Shown here: positions 1 through 9,066 of the stretch, piece by piece
Layout of the letters: each line of letters begins with the position of its first letter
How positions within the stretch are numbered: position 1 is the stretch's first letter
NCBI RefSeq assembly: GCF_963929015.1
Contig: NZ_CAWVHE010000011.1
Location: 62,001 to 126,000, forward strand
DNA length: 64,000 nucleotides
Source of the DNA: Merdimonas sp963929015
Lineage (GTDB): Bacteria; Bacillota; Clostridia; Lachnospirales; Lachnospiraceae
Direction: 5' to 3'
Made by a program: the position numbers and the translations under genes
Notes under the pieces: generated by a model
Database searches by the model: none
Seen by the model: only the letters and a program-made list of their open reading frames with translations
Told to the model about the DNA's origin: nothing

Positions 1-496
1 GTTCCGAAGAAGCTTTTTGATTTGGATTATTTTTTGAATAATGATTTTCTGGTTAAAGAGGTGATTCTAATCTTTTTTTGTTTTACATTTATTTGATATA
101 TGAATCTTGTCCAGATCTTTGTTCAGAAACTCTGCGCTGCATTTCTGAGTGGATGCTGTGAACATAATCTGCTAACTAGATTTAACACTAACATTTTGAT
201 TTTTTCTGTTCCCGACCTGTTATAGCGGCATAGCTGCACTCTCCTAAAAGGAACTTGTCCGCCATGGTGGTCGGGTTGCACTTATCGGGAGATATACTTT
301 CCACTTTCTGTTTTTTCTGGGTTTTTGCCATAGTCCAGACAATTTCGGATAGCCTTGGCAATTGTTTCGACTTTGCCTGCATGGCGCTACAATAAAGTTG
401 TAGAAGCTAGAAATCATTCCTCCCTTCCAAGAAAAAAGGAAAGGGGCGGCCCATTCAAGCCGTCCCGACTTCGGGTCAATATGACCAAAAGCGGAA
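1..496. other. AT-rich stretch with no supported gene
   Basis: I see no reading frame here with a convincing ribosome binding site and recognisable protein. A 64-codon frame on the minus strand (188-382) has an ordinary composition but matches nothing I know. The stretch sits beside decayed mobile-element genes and is probably remnant sequence of the same kind. Confidence 0.4.
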
Positions 497-532
497 TAAA
501 TAAGGGAGTACCTACTGGCACTTCCTTATTTA
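497..532. terminator. Hairpin downstream of the methyltransferase pseudogene
   Basis: Two 16-base arms (497-512 and 517-532) pair around a 4-base loop with two mismatches. The hairpin lies 18 bases beyond the stop of the minus-strand methyltransferase remnant and is AT-rich on both flanks, so it could stop transcription in either direction. Confidence 0.45.
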
Positions 533-549
533 ATTATATTTTAAATTTA

Positions 550-1264
550 TTATTGCATTAGTATTGAAATGAAAATAATATCTAAAAAATTCTCTGTGTT
601 TACAACGCCATTGGTCGTCAACATACGGCCTCCTTTAGATATAGTCAGCGCATTTTGATTTGCATATATAATTTCTTTGTATCCAAATTCATCCTTTAGC
701 GTTTTATAATATGGGTCATTCTGCTCGTTGAGAATTTCAGCGGTTCTATCGACAATGTGAACGGCTACTTGCTTTGCCTTAGCTAATCTGCATGTTTCCT
801 ATAGAATCAACTCTGAATATGACGATTCAGGGTTCTGTCTTATCTGAAATCTATTCAAGCCATATTCAAGCATATATGGAAGATAGTATTCTATCATTTC
901 TTTATTCCAATAAGAGCCAACATTCCAGCAGAGTACAACATCAAATTCAAACGTAGAAATAATCCAATTTCTAAAAGTATCTTCCGCAATATCGCCCTCA
1001 ACAAATATTATGTTATCATCTGCAATACCTCTATTCATCAGTAATTGCTTTGCTTTAGCAAGACAATCACGGTTTTTTATCAATCGCAATTACTTTATGC
1101 CCGTTTTCGACTAATGCTAGTGTGCTATATCCAGTACCACATCCAACCTCGACAACGGTTCTGAATTTATTTATTCTCTGTGCCATCCAAGAATAATAAC
1201 CTTTTTCATAAAAAAATTGAGCGCTTACATCCCATTGATTTGCATACTTTAGCGTATCGTTCAC
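550..1264 (-). pseudogene. SAM-dependent methyltransferase, frameshifted and with an in-frame stop
   Basis: The N-terminal part (GTG start at 1264) carries a class I methyltransferase SAM-binding loop, VVEVGCGTGYSTLAL, followed by the acidic end of strand 2 (VIAID). The frame breaks in a T6 run near 1074-1079 and resumes one frame over (KNRDCLAKAKQLL...VEGDIAED). It then meets an in-frame TAG at 799-801, beyond which coding-like sequence continues in the same frame to a TAA at 550-552. Joined, it would be about 235 residues, a normal size for the family. Two separate lesions argue for real decay rather than one sequencing error. The methylated substrate cannot be told. Confidence 0.75.
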
Positions 1265-1300
1265 TGTTATTCCCCCATCCGTCTTGAGATCTTTAATTTT

Positions 1301-1329
1301 AGTCTACAGCAGAACTCTATCTCCGTCAA
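1301..1329 (-). promoter_or_regulatory. Sigma-A promoter of the methyltransferase remnant
   Basis: Read on the minus strand, a -35 TTGACG (1324-1329) and a -10 TAGACT (1301-1306) are separated by exactly 17 bases. They lie about 40 bases upstream of the GTG start at 1264. Confidence 0.55.
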
Positions 1330-1368
1330 TCCTCGTGTCAACATGGCATGGAGTGGTAAAAAAGAACA

Positions 1369-1512
1369 GGACAGCAAGCCTTCAAATTGAAGCTTGCCGA
1401 CATCTTCTTACTTTGGCATCAGCTCGGAGAACTACCGTAGCACCTTTGACACCTCGTCTCACTGCTTTTCATAGTCTTGTCGCAAGCCGTCGATTTGCTC
1501 TGGGGCCCTCCT
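1369..1512 (-). pseudogene. Decayed coiled-coil coding remnant
   Basis: One minus-strand frame reads EQIDGLRQDYEKQ, stop, DEVSKVLR, stop, FSELMPK, stop, EDVGKLQFEG. The composition is typical of the charged coiled-coil tail of a mobilization or partition protein, but three in-frame stops (TGA, TAG, TAA) interrupt it within about 70 codons. I cannot name the parent gene. It lies directly after the ParB remnant in the same direction, so the two were probably neighbours in one element. Confidence 0.4.
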
Positions 1513-1560
1513 TTTTATCCTCGATCATAATGCCGTCAGTCATATCCCCGTTGAGTAGAT

Positions 1561-2130
1561 TTATTTTTGCTCAGCTCCCGCATGTGTCTTTCGGGTCAAT
1601 CTGGCCCGAAATGCGGGAATTCTGGTGAGTGATGGCCCCAAGCTGTATTTTAGAGTTTTGCCCCGCTCGCTAGGGAGGATTGTTTCATACTGGTTCATAT
1701 TGTGCTCTACCATCTGCAGGATGCCTGCATCATCTGTCAGGTTGCGGACAATACAGGGCATATCCATATATCTGGCAAGTTTGCTGGCTTTCTGGTGTCG
1801 ATGGCCGACCACGATTTCATAGCCATCGTTCTCACAGGGGTGGACAAATGCAGGCTGGGTAACGTTATTGTCCTTGACACTGGACACCATAGCCCGTATT
1901 TCTTCATCGTTCTGGACCTCAAAGGAATGATTTTCGAAGAAGTGGAGTCCGTTCAGCTTGATATATACGATTTGTTCCTTGCCACAGTGGGTCATCTCCT
2001 TCGATCTCTCGACCTTATTCGGAGCCTCTGGCTACTGTTTAGATTTCTTCAGTTCGAGCAGCGTTTCTTTGCCAGGCTCGGTATCTGTTTCTGGTTGCTT
2101 TGGAATTCTTGCAGTTTTATAATCTGCCAT
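1561..2130 (-). pseudogene. ParB/Spo0J-like partition protein remnant
   Basis: The frame starts at an ATG (2128-2130), runs through MADYKTARIPKQPETD, hits an in-frame TAG at 2032-2034, and continues into a recognisable ParB N-terminal domain: FENHSFEVQNDEEIRAMVSSVKDN, then the ParB box-like segment IVVGHRHQKASKLA and MVEHNMNQYETILPSER. After SERGKT the similarity ends, and the remaining 30 residues look out of frame. The helix-turn-helix half that binds parS is missing, so it cannot act as a centromere-binding protein. ParB homologs of this type belong to Tn1549-like conjugative elements, and this is probably a relic of one. Confidence 0.75.
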
Positions 2131-2182
2131 AAGCATTTACCTTTTGGGTCGTTTGGGGTGATTTTGTCCTGTGGTGTCAGAG

Positions 2183-2216
2183 CCCGTAAAGCCTTATTTT
2201 ACAAGGATTTTTCGGG
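2183..2216. other. Hairpin near the end of the ParB relic region
   Basis: CCCG (2183-2186) and CGGG (2213-2216) close an imperfect stem whose inner arms are AAAGCCTT and AAGGATTT. A similar CCCGAAAAAGC...GCTTTTTG hairpin occurs near 21710, beyond the integrase-side repeats. The two may be related element-end structures. Confidence 0.35.
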
Positions 2217-2260
2217 TTCTTACTTTTGTCTGGAGGCATCAAAAATCGTCATTTTTACGA

Positions 2261-2274
2261 AAATGGTGTAGTAA
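2261..2274 (+). repeat. Single copy of an integrase arm-type motif
   Basis: AAATGGTGTAGTAA here is identical to the last unit of the three tandem TGGTGTA repeats at 21646-21677 next to the Tn916-type integrase. It may mark an end of that or a related element. Confidence 0.35.
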
Positions 2275-2326
2275 AACAAGGTGGAACTATTGAGTATAAA
2301 AGGCGATTTGAGACATTTAATGTACA

Positions 2327-2355
2327 TTGACGGCTCATGTGGGTACTAGTAAAAT
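2327..2355 (+). promoter_or_regulatory. Promoter of the TPR-HEPN gene
   Basis: TTGACG (2327-2332) and TAAAAT (2350-2355) are spaced by 17 bases and lie about 50 bases upstream of the TTG start at 2407. Confidence 0.5.
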
Positions 2356-2406
2356 ATATATAATAAAATAATTGCATTAAGAATAAATGAAGGGAATAAG
2401 TTTACA

Positions 2407-4470
2407 TTGTTTGATGAGATTATAGAAAAAATAAACAGCAAAGAATTTGAATATGCTGTTGCCTTACTTGAGTCATTACTTAATGGCGATGAGCAAACTA
2501 TTACCAAAGCGAAATATCTTTTGGGTTACATATATTCCTGTCAAGAAAATAAAAATCGAAATGAAATTCGAGCAAAAAGATATTTGATTGAAAATATTAC
2601 TAGTCCATACCCTATACCGCATGCATATGTCTTATATGCTGATTTAGTTGAAGATAAAAATGTTGCAATTAATTATTTAAAAAGAGGCATAGCACAGTAT
2701 CCTAAAAATGTGAATATTTATCGTTCTCTATTACGATTTACAAAAAACAAAATGGAGGTGATTGAAAAGATAGGAAATGCTGAGTTGACGGATAGTGATT
2801 TGCTTAAAGATGTGGTGGAAGAATTAGTTAAGATTGGAAATTGGCAATATGTAAATCAATTTGTTGTTAAGATTCAAATGGGTGAACAAATAAGTGATTA
2901 TGAGGAGATGTATTTAAATTTATTAACGGCATATTCTTTTTTGTTTGGTATTGAGGGAAATTATACAGAAGCTATACGGATTTTTCAAAATATAATTGAA
3001 AAAGACATCGATAATAAACTGGCATATTCCCCATATTTAGGTTTAATATTTGCTTTAATCAAAAATGGAGAAATAGATAAAGCAAAATTATATTTTGATA
3101 AAATACCGCTAAACAATGTAATTTATGATTTAAATGATGGACCATGGCATTTTATATTTATTGATTTTTCGCATGAATACAAAGTGATTTTTAGTACAAT
3201 AAGTAAGACTTTTTCAGCAGATAGAATAAGAAAAACTAGAGCTAAGGCGTTATATGCATTATATCTTTACTATCCATCGGAAATTTATGATATTTATAGA
3301 TATAAAAAATCTGACTTGAAATCGCTAGAAAATATTATAAAAAAAGAATTTAACAGATACGTTGCGGCGGCACTATTTAATATGTATTGTCATTTCAATA
3401 ATTATGTTCAGGCGAATCAAATTTTTATTAGCTTTTTGATAAATTATGAAGATCCTGAACAATACGATGTTTATTATTTTAATATAACAAATAATATATC
3501 AGCAGACGAATTAAGTTTGGTTGTTCAAAATTTAATTACGACAATAGAAACCTTAGAGGATTTTGATACAAAAAAATTTGCGAAATGTGCATTGAAAGAA
3601 ATAATTGAGAGGTTATATCAAGATACAAATTATCCGTTGATAAGCCAATTGGCAGATTTTTTTACAGATGATGAAATCTTCAATTGTACATGCGCTTTTG
3701 AAAGTGCATATTCATATGCTGAAGAGGGGAAGATACGTGCGTTAAAGTTATATGAAAAGATTATAGAAAAAGAACCAAACAATAGTTCTGCATTAAATAA
3801 TTTGGGGATTTTGCTTGAAAATGATGATGATTTGGAAAAAGCTAGCATATTTTTTGAAAAAGCTTGTAAGATAAACCCAACAGAAGAAAAATATAAAAAA
3901 AATTTGCAACGTGTAAAACAAAAAGTAATAGTTAAGGAAGCTGAAGTTAGGGCACAAAAACAACTTACTATTAGAAATATTACAAAAAATGTTACATTGG
4001 AATATTTAGAAGAAATCGGATATACGGATGAATTGAGAGAATATATTACTAGAATTTCCGATGGTCAGCTAAAAGCTGTTTTGTTACGTGATTTAGAGGA
4101 ATGTGCTATATCAATTGCTGTTAGACAAGATAAAGCGGCTACAATTATGTGTGGGAGTATAATTGAAGCTTTGCTTTTGGCCAAAATAGTTGAAATTGGT
4201 AAAAAAAATTACGATATAAGTGATATGAGTATGAAGAAAAATGCGAAAAAATATCCAATTATTGATATGAACCTTAATGAACTTCTATATGTGGCAGATA
4301 AAGAGAAGATAATATGTAAAAATAATTTTCATCTGAGTCATTATGTGAGAGATTACCGTAATGTTGTACATCCAGCAAAAGAAATTCGAACTAATCAAAA
4401 CATTACTCATGAAAATGCAATGATAATGTGGACGATCCTCAAACAAATTATATATGAATTATTAAAATAG
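2407..4470 (+). CDS. TPR-repeat protein with C-terminal HEPN-like domain
   Basis: A 687-residue, AT-rich gene with a TTG start. Most of the protein is helical repeats. TPR-like units are clear at about residues 440-500 (ALKLYEKIIEKEPNNSSALNNL, ASIFFEKACKINPTEEK). The last 150 residues resemble HEPN/DUF4145-type domains. Residues 648-655 (RDYRNVVH) give the R-x4-6-H signature of metal-independent HEPN RNases, preceded by CGSIIEALLLAKI, typical of the first HEPN helix. I infer a sensor (TPR) plus RNA-cleaving effector, a common architecture in phage defence, but no described system was recognised. It has its own promoter and is followed at 210 bases by a membrane-anchored protein in the same direction. 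Alternative: a cytosolic scaffold with a non-catalytic HEPN fold. Confidence 0.7.
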   Translation: MFDEIIEKINSKEFEYAVALLESLLNGDEQTITKAKYLLGYIYSCQENKNRNEIRAKRYLIENITSPYPIPHAYVLYADLVEDKNVAINYLKRGIAQYPKNVNIYRSLLRFTKNKMEVIEKIGNAELTDSDLLKDVVEELVKIGNWQYVNQFVVKIQMGEQISDYEEMYLNLLTAYSFLFGIEGNYTEAIRIFQNIIEKDIDNKLAYSPYLGLIFALIKNGEIDKAKLYFDKIPLNNVIYDLNDGPWHFIFIDFSHEYKVIFSTISKTFSADRIRKTRAKALYALYLYYPSEIYDIYRYKKSDLKSLENIIKKEFNRYVAAALFNMYCHFNNYVQANQIFISFLINYEDPEQYDVYYFNITNNISADELSLVVQNLITTIETLEDFDTKKFAKCALKEIIERLYQDTNYPLISQLADFFTDDEIFNCTCAFESAYSYAEEGKIRALKLYEKIIEKEPNNSSALNNLGILLENDDDLEKASIFFEKACKINPTEEKYKKNLQRVKQKVIVKEAEVRAQKQLTIRNITKNVTLEYLEEIGYTDELREYITRISDGQLKAVLLRDLEECAISIAVRQDKAATIMCGSIIEALLLAKIVEIGKKNYDISDMSMKKNAKKYPIIDMNLNELLYVADKEKIICKNNFHLSHYVRDYRNVVHPAKEIRTNQNITHENAMIMWTILKQIIYELLK

Positions 4471-4679
4471 ATATTTTGTATTTTATGAAAAAAATGTAGA
4501 CATTGTAATATATGAACATTCGCTATTTGAAGTTTATGACAAGAAATGTAAATATACTTGGTAACAAGGAAATTTAGTAGATACCTAATGGCACAATTTG
4601 AGGGCATAAGAATAATATTGAGTAATCGATTATAAAAGTAAAGGAATGATAAATGTTTATTTATTGCAGGTGAAGAAAC

Positions 4680-5315
4680 ATGTTTATAGATTGGAATATT
4701 TTGTTTTCTATAATAACTGGATTGGCGGCAATTATTGCACTCGTATTAACTTTTATACAAATTCGATTGAGCAATAAGCAAAGTCTTTTTGACAAACGAT
4801 TAGAATGTTATCTCAAAATAGAAGGTTTAATTAAGCTGTATGAAAACAATAGAAAATTACTTGAAATTAATCGTAAAGATGAGCCGCTATTTGCGGTAGA
4901 GTCAGAGTTTTTATGGCTTACAAATAATACATACTTGGAGGAAGTAGGGGAAGCTATTATAACTCCTCTGAAAGAATCAGTGCATAAGAAATTTTTAGTT
5001 AAATGCGAAGAGTTAGAAAGGCTTTCAGTTGAGACAGAACTAGTTTTTGCGGGGAACAAAGTGGAAGATATTAGCAGTTTTATTTCTGGGTATGGGCAAT
5101 TACTTGTCAAAATGTATCAATATCAAATCTGTTTGAAAAAGATGCACGAATATTCAGAACAGTTTAATGTGACTTTGGATAAAGCGCAAGAAGCTGTTAA
5201 GGAACACAGATTTAGAAAAGAATTACTTAATGCCTATGAAGATATTAAAAGAGCGTATTTTCAGATTGTTTGTAATGATGGAATGAATAAAATAAAAAAA
5301 CAAATTAAATTATAA
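4680..5315 (+). CDS. Membrane-anchored coiled-coil protein of unknown function
   Basis: A 211-residue protein. Residues 7-28 form one hydrophobic segment (ILFSIITGLAAIIALVLTFI), and the rest is charged and predicted helical, with long stretches suited to coiled coil. I recognise no family. It follows the TPR-HEPN gene in the same direction with similarly low GC, and an IS21 fragment follows it. A single-helix anchor with a cytosolic helical domain beside a HEPN protein suggests a possible two-gene defence cassette, which is inference from position only. Confidence 0.6.
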   Translation: MFIDWNILFSIITGLAAIIALVLTFIQIRLSNKQSLFDKRLECYLKIEGLIKLYENNRKLLEINRKDEPLFAVESEFLWLTNNTYLEEVGEAIITPLKESVHKKFLVKCEELERLSVETELVFAGNKVEDISSFISGYGQLLVKMYQYQICLKKMHEYSEQFNVTLDKAQEAVKEHRFRKELLNAYEDIKRAYFQIVCNDGMNKIKKQIKL

Positions 5316-5399
5316 TACGAAAACATAAGCGAGGAATAAACGTAATGTAGAGCGGCTTTGAGCATATTCTGAAATTATTTAATATGTAATCAGTTAAGC

Positions 5400-5735
5400 G
5401 TGAAGAATATCTCTATCTCTTGGGAAATTTGGACAGGCACATATAAAGCAACGAATCTGGACTATCTGAACAAACTCACCAAACTGGATTTGCTTGTCAT
5501 AGATGACTTTGGTCTGATAGATTTGGATCTCGATAAATGCCGAGAGCTATTTGAAGTACTGGATAATCGGGCTGGGCAAAAATCTAAAGTTGTAATTTCC
5601 AAATTTCCTGTTAGTGCATGGTTTCAAATATTTGCAGATAACACTTACGAAGTCGCCTGTTTCACACGCATTACCTACAAACACTATACATACCGTTTGG
5701 AGATGAACGGTATCAATATGAGAGAAACTGAATAA
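5400..5735 (+). pseudogene. Truncated IstB-like ATPase of an IS21-family element
   Basis: The frame holds the second half of an IS21 helper ATPase: Walker B LDLLVIDDFGL, then LFEVLDNRAGQKSKVVIS (sensor I region), FPVSAWFQIFADNTYE and YRLEMNGINMRE at the C terminus. The Walker A half is absent and no istA transposase is nearby, so this is a relic of an insertion event. It separates the TPR-HEPN pair from the restriction operon. Confidence 0.8.
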
Positions 5736-5881
5736 CAGGTATGAATGATATTTGTGCCGATAAAAATGGGGTTTCCGTTCCGCTTAGGCAGTCTAAGGAT
5801 GTATTAATGCGGTTGGAAAAAGATGGTATGATGAAATTAAAATAATTGTAATGAGGGAAAAAGCATATGTAAAAATGTTAT

Positions 5882-5986
5882 TTTATCAACATGACATTTT
5901 TCATTGACATAAGTAGTTATACTATATATAATGAAATTGATTAAAAAAGGGTCTTACAAATCAATTGTTATTTATGCAACATGACA
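5882..5986 (+). repeat. Direct repeat flanking the restriction-operon promoter
   Basis: TTTATCAACATGACA (5882-5896) and TTTATGCAACATGACA (5971-5986) differ by one inserted base. They sit 8 bases upstream of the -35 box and about 32 bases downstream of the predicted start of transcription, which suits operator sites for an unidentified regulator. Confidence 0.45.
5904..5932 (+). promoter_or_regulatory. Consensus sigma-A promoter of the type I restriction operon
   Basis: A perfect TTGACA (5904-5909) and a perfect TATAAT (5927-5932) are spaced by 17 bases. It is the only strong promoter I see before the ten-gene run ending at 16076. Confidence 0.85.
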
Positions 5987-6000
5987 AAAGAGGTGAAAAG

Positions 6001-6585
6001 GTGAAATTAAATAACCTTGCAAATATACGTAGCGGGCTGGTTTTATCGAGAAAGCAGTCTAAGAAGCCAGTAGGTCATCGTTATCCCTTGATAAATTTTC
6101 GATGTATTCGACATGAAGGTAAAATTGAATTAAGCGAAGCTGATATATTTGAGGCAAAGGAGTTGTTAAAGGAAGAATATCTTTCTCAAAAAGGAGATAT
6201 TATTGTTCGACTCACTGCACCATATACTGCGGTTTTGATAGATGCAACCACATCGGGAATGGTGATTTCTTCAAACTTTGTAGTAATTCGAGTTGAAGAT
6301 GATCGTTTGTTGCCGGAATACCTTTTCTGGCTATTGAACACACAAAAAACAAAGCGGAAAATTTATGAAAATGCAACTAGTAATATGCTTGGAGCCGTCA
6401 AAGCAAAGTTCCTTTTGGATTTTGAACTGGTGGTTCTTCCTATTGAACAGCAATATAAAATTGCCCAGTTAAATTTAATGGCAAAAAAAGAAAGGCAGTT
6501 GCTTAAAGATTTGGCATATGAAAAAGAAAAGTTTTATTCTTGTCTGTTGGATCAAGCATATGAAAGAGCAAAGAAAGGGGTATGA
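6001..6585 (+). CDS. Half-size HsdS-like specificity protein (one target-recognition domain)
   Basis: I place the start at GTG 6001, 5 bases after AGAGGTG. An upstream TTG at 5965 lacks a site. The 194-residue product begins KLNNLANIRSGLVLSRKQ, the usual opening of a type I specificity domain, has LSQKGDIIVRLTAP and LLPEYLFWLLN in the recognition domain, and ends in one helical spacer (IEQQYKIAQLNLMAKKERQLL). A normal HsdS has two such halves. Half-S subunits can work as dimers, so this could give the methylase a specificity different from the full HsdS encoded at 9560. It overlaps hsdM by 4 bases. Confidence 0.75.
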   Translation: MKLNNLANIRSGLVLSRKQSKKPVGHRYPLINFRCIRHEGKIELSEADIFEAKELLKEEYLSQKGDIIVRLTAPYTAVLIDATTSGMVISSNFVVIRVEDDRLLPEYLFWLLNTQKTKRKIYENATSNMLGAVKAKFLLDFELVVLPIEQQYKIAQLNLMAKKERQLLKDLAYEKEKFYSCLLDQAYERAKKGV

Positions 6586-8117
6586 AAATGACAACTAGAA
6601 AAGATATTGAACAAGTTCTGTGGAAAGCTTGTGATAGTTTCCGCGGCAAAATTGATAGTTCTCGATATAAAGATTATATTCTTTCCATGTTATTTGTGAA
6701 ATATTTAAGTGATGTTTCCAAAGAGAAGTGCGAAGGGTATATCAAGAAGTACGATGGTGACATGAATCGTGTAGAACGTGCTATGAGCCGGGAGCGATTC
6801 GCAATGGATGAACAATCTACATTTGACTACCTTTATGATAATCGAAATGATTCAGAAATTGGTCAGAAAATTAATGTGGCACTAAATCATATTGAGGAAC
6901 GAAACAGTGGAAAATTGCGTAATGTGTTTCGTGCTATTGATTTTAATTCCCAAGTAGATTTTGGCGAGCCTAAAGAGAAAAATGCAACTTTAAGAAATTT
7001 GTTGGAAGATTTTAACGATCTTGATTTGCGGCCTAGTCAGTTAGGCTCTGCTGATATTATTGGAGATGCGTATGAATATATGATTGCTATGTTTGCTTCT
7101 GACGCAGGAAAAAAGGGAGGGGAATTTTTCACCCCCAGTCAGGTTTCTGAATTGGTAGCCTCGTTGATACAGCCCAAGGAAAATGATCGTATTTATGATC
7201 CAACGTGTGGTAGTGGTGGTTTGTTACTGAAAGCATATAAAAAGGTACCTAGTGGTAAGGTGGCGATTTATGGTCAGGAACTGAATGCACAAACTTGGGC
7301 TCTTTGCACTATGAATATGTTTTTACATGGCGTTGATGATGCTTGTATTTGGCAAGGAGATACTCTTTCTAATCCACAAAATATTGAAAATGATGGTTTG
7401 ATGAAATTTCAGGTTGTAGTGGCAAATCCTCCTTTCAGTCTGGACAAGTGGGACAGCGGTTTTCTTTCGGAGGCGGAAACAGATAGCAAGGGAAAGAAGA
7501 AAATGTCGGCTGAATTGGATCAATATCATCGGTTTGACTGGGGAGTGCCTCCTGCTTCTAAAGGAGACTACGCCTTTGTTTTACATATGCTTTCCAGTTT
7601 GGAGTCAGAAAATGGGCGAATGGCGGTGATACTTCCACATGGTGTCCTATTCCGTGGTGCAAGTGAGGGGAAAATCCGTCGTCAGTTGGTGGAGATGAAC
7701 TTGCTGGATGCAGTTATTGGCCTTCCGGCTAACTTGTTTTATGGTACCGGTATCCCAGCCTGTATTTTGGTGTTCAAAAAGAATCGTTCCTATCGGGATG
7801 TGTTGTTTATTGATGCTTCTGGAGAGGGAAATTTTGAGAAAGAAAAGAATCAGAATATCTTGCGAGATGTCGATATTGCTCATATTGTTATGGCCTATAA
7901 AACTAGGAAAAATAAGGATAAATACAGTTATGTAGCTTCCTATGATGAGATTAAGCAGAACAATTTCAATCTTAATATTCCCAGGTATGTCGATACTTTT
8001 GAGGAAGAAAAGCTGGTTGACATCGATGAAGTACAGCAGAATATTGTTAATATTGAAACGGAATTGGCACAGGTGCAGAAACAAATGAAAACATATTTGA
8101 TGGAACTTAACCTATAA
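6582..8117 (+). CDS. hsdM: Type I restriction-modification DNA methyltransferase subunit
   Basis: A 511-residue HsdM. The N-terminal HsdM_N helical domain (LWKACDSFRGKIDSSRYKDY) precedes the N6-adenine methylase core. The SAM-binding motif DPTCGSGGLL is at about residue 206, after the GGEFFTP motif, and the catalytic NPPF is near residue 281 (VVANPPFSLDKW). The length is normal. It methylates adenine in the target set by HsdS and forms the M2S core of the restriction complex. The start overlaps the stop of the half-S gene (ATGA), so the two are translationally coupled, and a good Shine-Dalgarno site leads into the next gene 13 bases later. Confidence 0.95.
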   Translation: MKMTTRKDIEQVLWKACDSFRGKIDSSRYKDYILSMLFVKYLSDVSKEKCEGYIKKYDGDMNRVERAMSRERFAMDEQSTFDYLYDNRNDSEIGQKINVALNHIEERNSGKLRNVFRAIDFNSQVDFGEPKEKNATLRNLLEDFNDLDLRPSQLGSADIIGDAYEYMIAMFASDAGKKGGEFFTPSQVSELVASLIQPKENDRIYDPTCGSGGLLLKAYKKVPSGKVAIYGQELNAQTWALCTMNMFLHGVDDACIWQGDTLSNPQNIENDGLMKFQVVVANPPFSLDKWDSGFLSEAETDSKGKKKMSAELDQYHRFDWGVPPASKGDYAFVLHMLSSLESENGRMAVILPHGVLFRGASEGKIRRQLVEMNLLDAVIGLPANLFYGTGIPACILVFKKNRSYRDVLFIDASGEGNFEKEKNQNILRDVDIAHIVMAYKTRKNKDKYSYVASYDEIKQNNFNLNIPRYVDTFEEEKLVDIDEVQQNIVNIETELAQVQKQMKTYLMELNL

Positions 8118-8130
8118 AGGAGGATAAAAT

Positions 8131-9066
8131 ATGTCTATTATCATTAAATCATTTGCAGTTAGGGATGAAAATGGTCAACCTGGTGATATGTTTTATATTA
8201 AACATGGATCTAGTAACTTTACAATAATAGATTGTTGTATAGTGTCAGATAACAGAGAGGAAATTGTTCAAGAAATTATTCGGGAAAGTAAGAATAAAGA
8301 TATTACCAGATTTATTTCTACTCATCCAGATGAAGATCATATTTGTGGGTTGCCATATCTTGATGAAAAAATAAATATCTTAAATTTTTATTGCGTCGAT
8401 AATAAGGCAACCAAACCTGATCCCAGTGAAAGTTTTGAGCACTATTGTAAATTAAGGGATAATAAGGAAAAACATTACTTTGTGTATAAAGACTGCACAA
8501 GAAAATGGATGAATGATAATGATAAAAATGATGGTAAAAATTATGGTTCATCCGGAATTAACTTTTTGTGGCCAGATACTTCAGACAATAATTTTATTGA
8601 GGCTCAAAAACTAGCGGAAGAAGGAAAGGCATATAATAATTTATCTCCTATTTTTACTTATGAATTAAATCGAAATATTAAAGTAATGTGGATGGGTGAT
8701 ATGGAAGATGATTATCTCGAAAAAATAAAAGATCAAGTAAAGTGGACGGATGTGGATATATTGTTTGCTCCGCATCATGGACGCAAATCCGGTAAAGTGT
8801 TAGCCGAGGTACTGAAAAAACTTGCCCCCCACATTGTTGTAATTGGTGAAGCACCTTCTAAGGATCTGGACTATTACCGTGGATATAACACAATTACACA
8901 AAATAGTGCTGGTAATATTGTGTTTGAATGTGGAGAAGATAAAGTTCATGTGTATGTTTCTGATGACGACTATAAATATGATACTTCGTTCCTCAATGAT
9001 GAAGGGGTTCAAAATAGTAAATTAGGAAACTATCTTGGTTCATTTAAGCCAAAAGGAGCAGAGTAA
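8131..9066 (+). CDS. Metallo-beta-lactamase-fold hydrolase embedded in the hsd operon
   Basis: A 311-residue cytosolic protein with the metal-binding signature H65-P-D67-E-D69-H70 (STHPDEDHICGL), GD at 189-190 (WMGDMEDD) and the late His motif APHHG at 213-217. This arrangement is that of ComEC-like MBL hydrolases, many of which act on nucleic acids or cyclic nucleotides. It has a clear AAAGGAGG site and is followed by a four-helix membrane protein whose ATG is next to its stop. It is not part of a standard type I system. Its position between hsdM and hsdS suggests an accessory, possibly effector, activity. The substrate is unknown. Confidence 0.75.
   Translation: MSIIIKSFAVRDENGQPGDMFYIKHGSSNFTIIDCCIVSDNREEIVQEIIRESKNKDITRFISTHPDEDHICGLPYLDEKINILNFYCVDNKATKPDPSESFEHYCKLRDNKEKHYFVYKDCTRKWMNDNDKNDGKNYGSSGINFLWPDTSDNNFIEAQKLAEEGKAYNNLSPIFTYELNRNIKVMWMGDMEDDYLEKIKDQVKWTDVDILFAPHHGRKSGKVLAEVLKKLAPHIVVIGEAPSKDLDYYRGYNTITQNSAGNIVFECGEDKVHVYVSDDDYKYDTSFLNDEGVQNSKLGNYLGSFKPKGAE

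Noticed and set aside
1284..1628. Plus-strand open frame of 114 codons
   Set aside because: It has no ribosome site and lies opposite the ParB and coiled-coil remnants; its Ser/Arg-rich composition is that of a shadow frame.
799..2034. TAG readthrough or recoding in the methyltransferase and ParB genes
   Set aside because: The methyltransferase also has a frameshift, ParB is truncated, and neighbouring intact genes use TAG as a normal stop.
1702..2271. Plus-strand open frame of 189 codons
   Set aside because: It is antisense to the ParB remnant and rich in Phe/Leu/Cys from reverse-strand codons, with no known fold.
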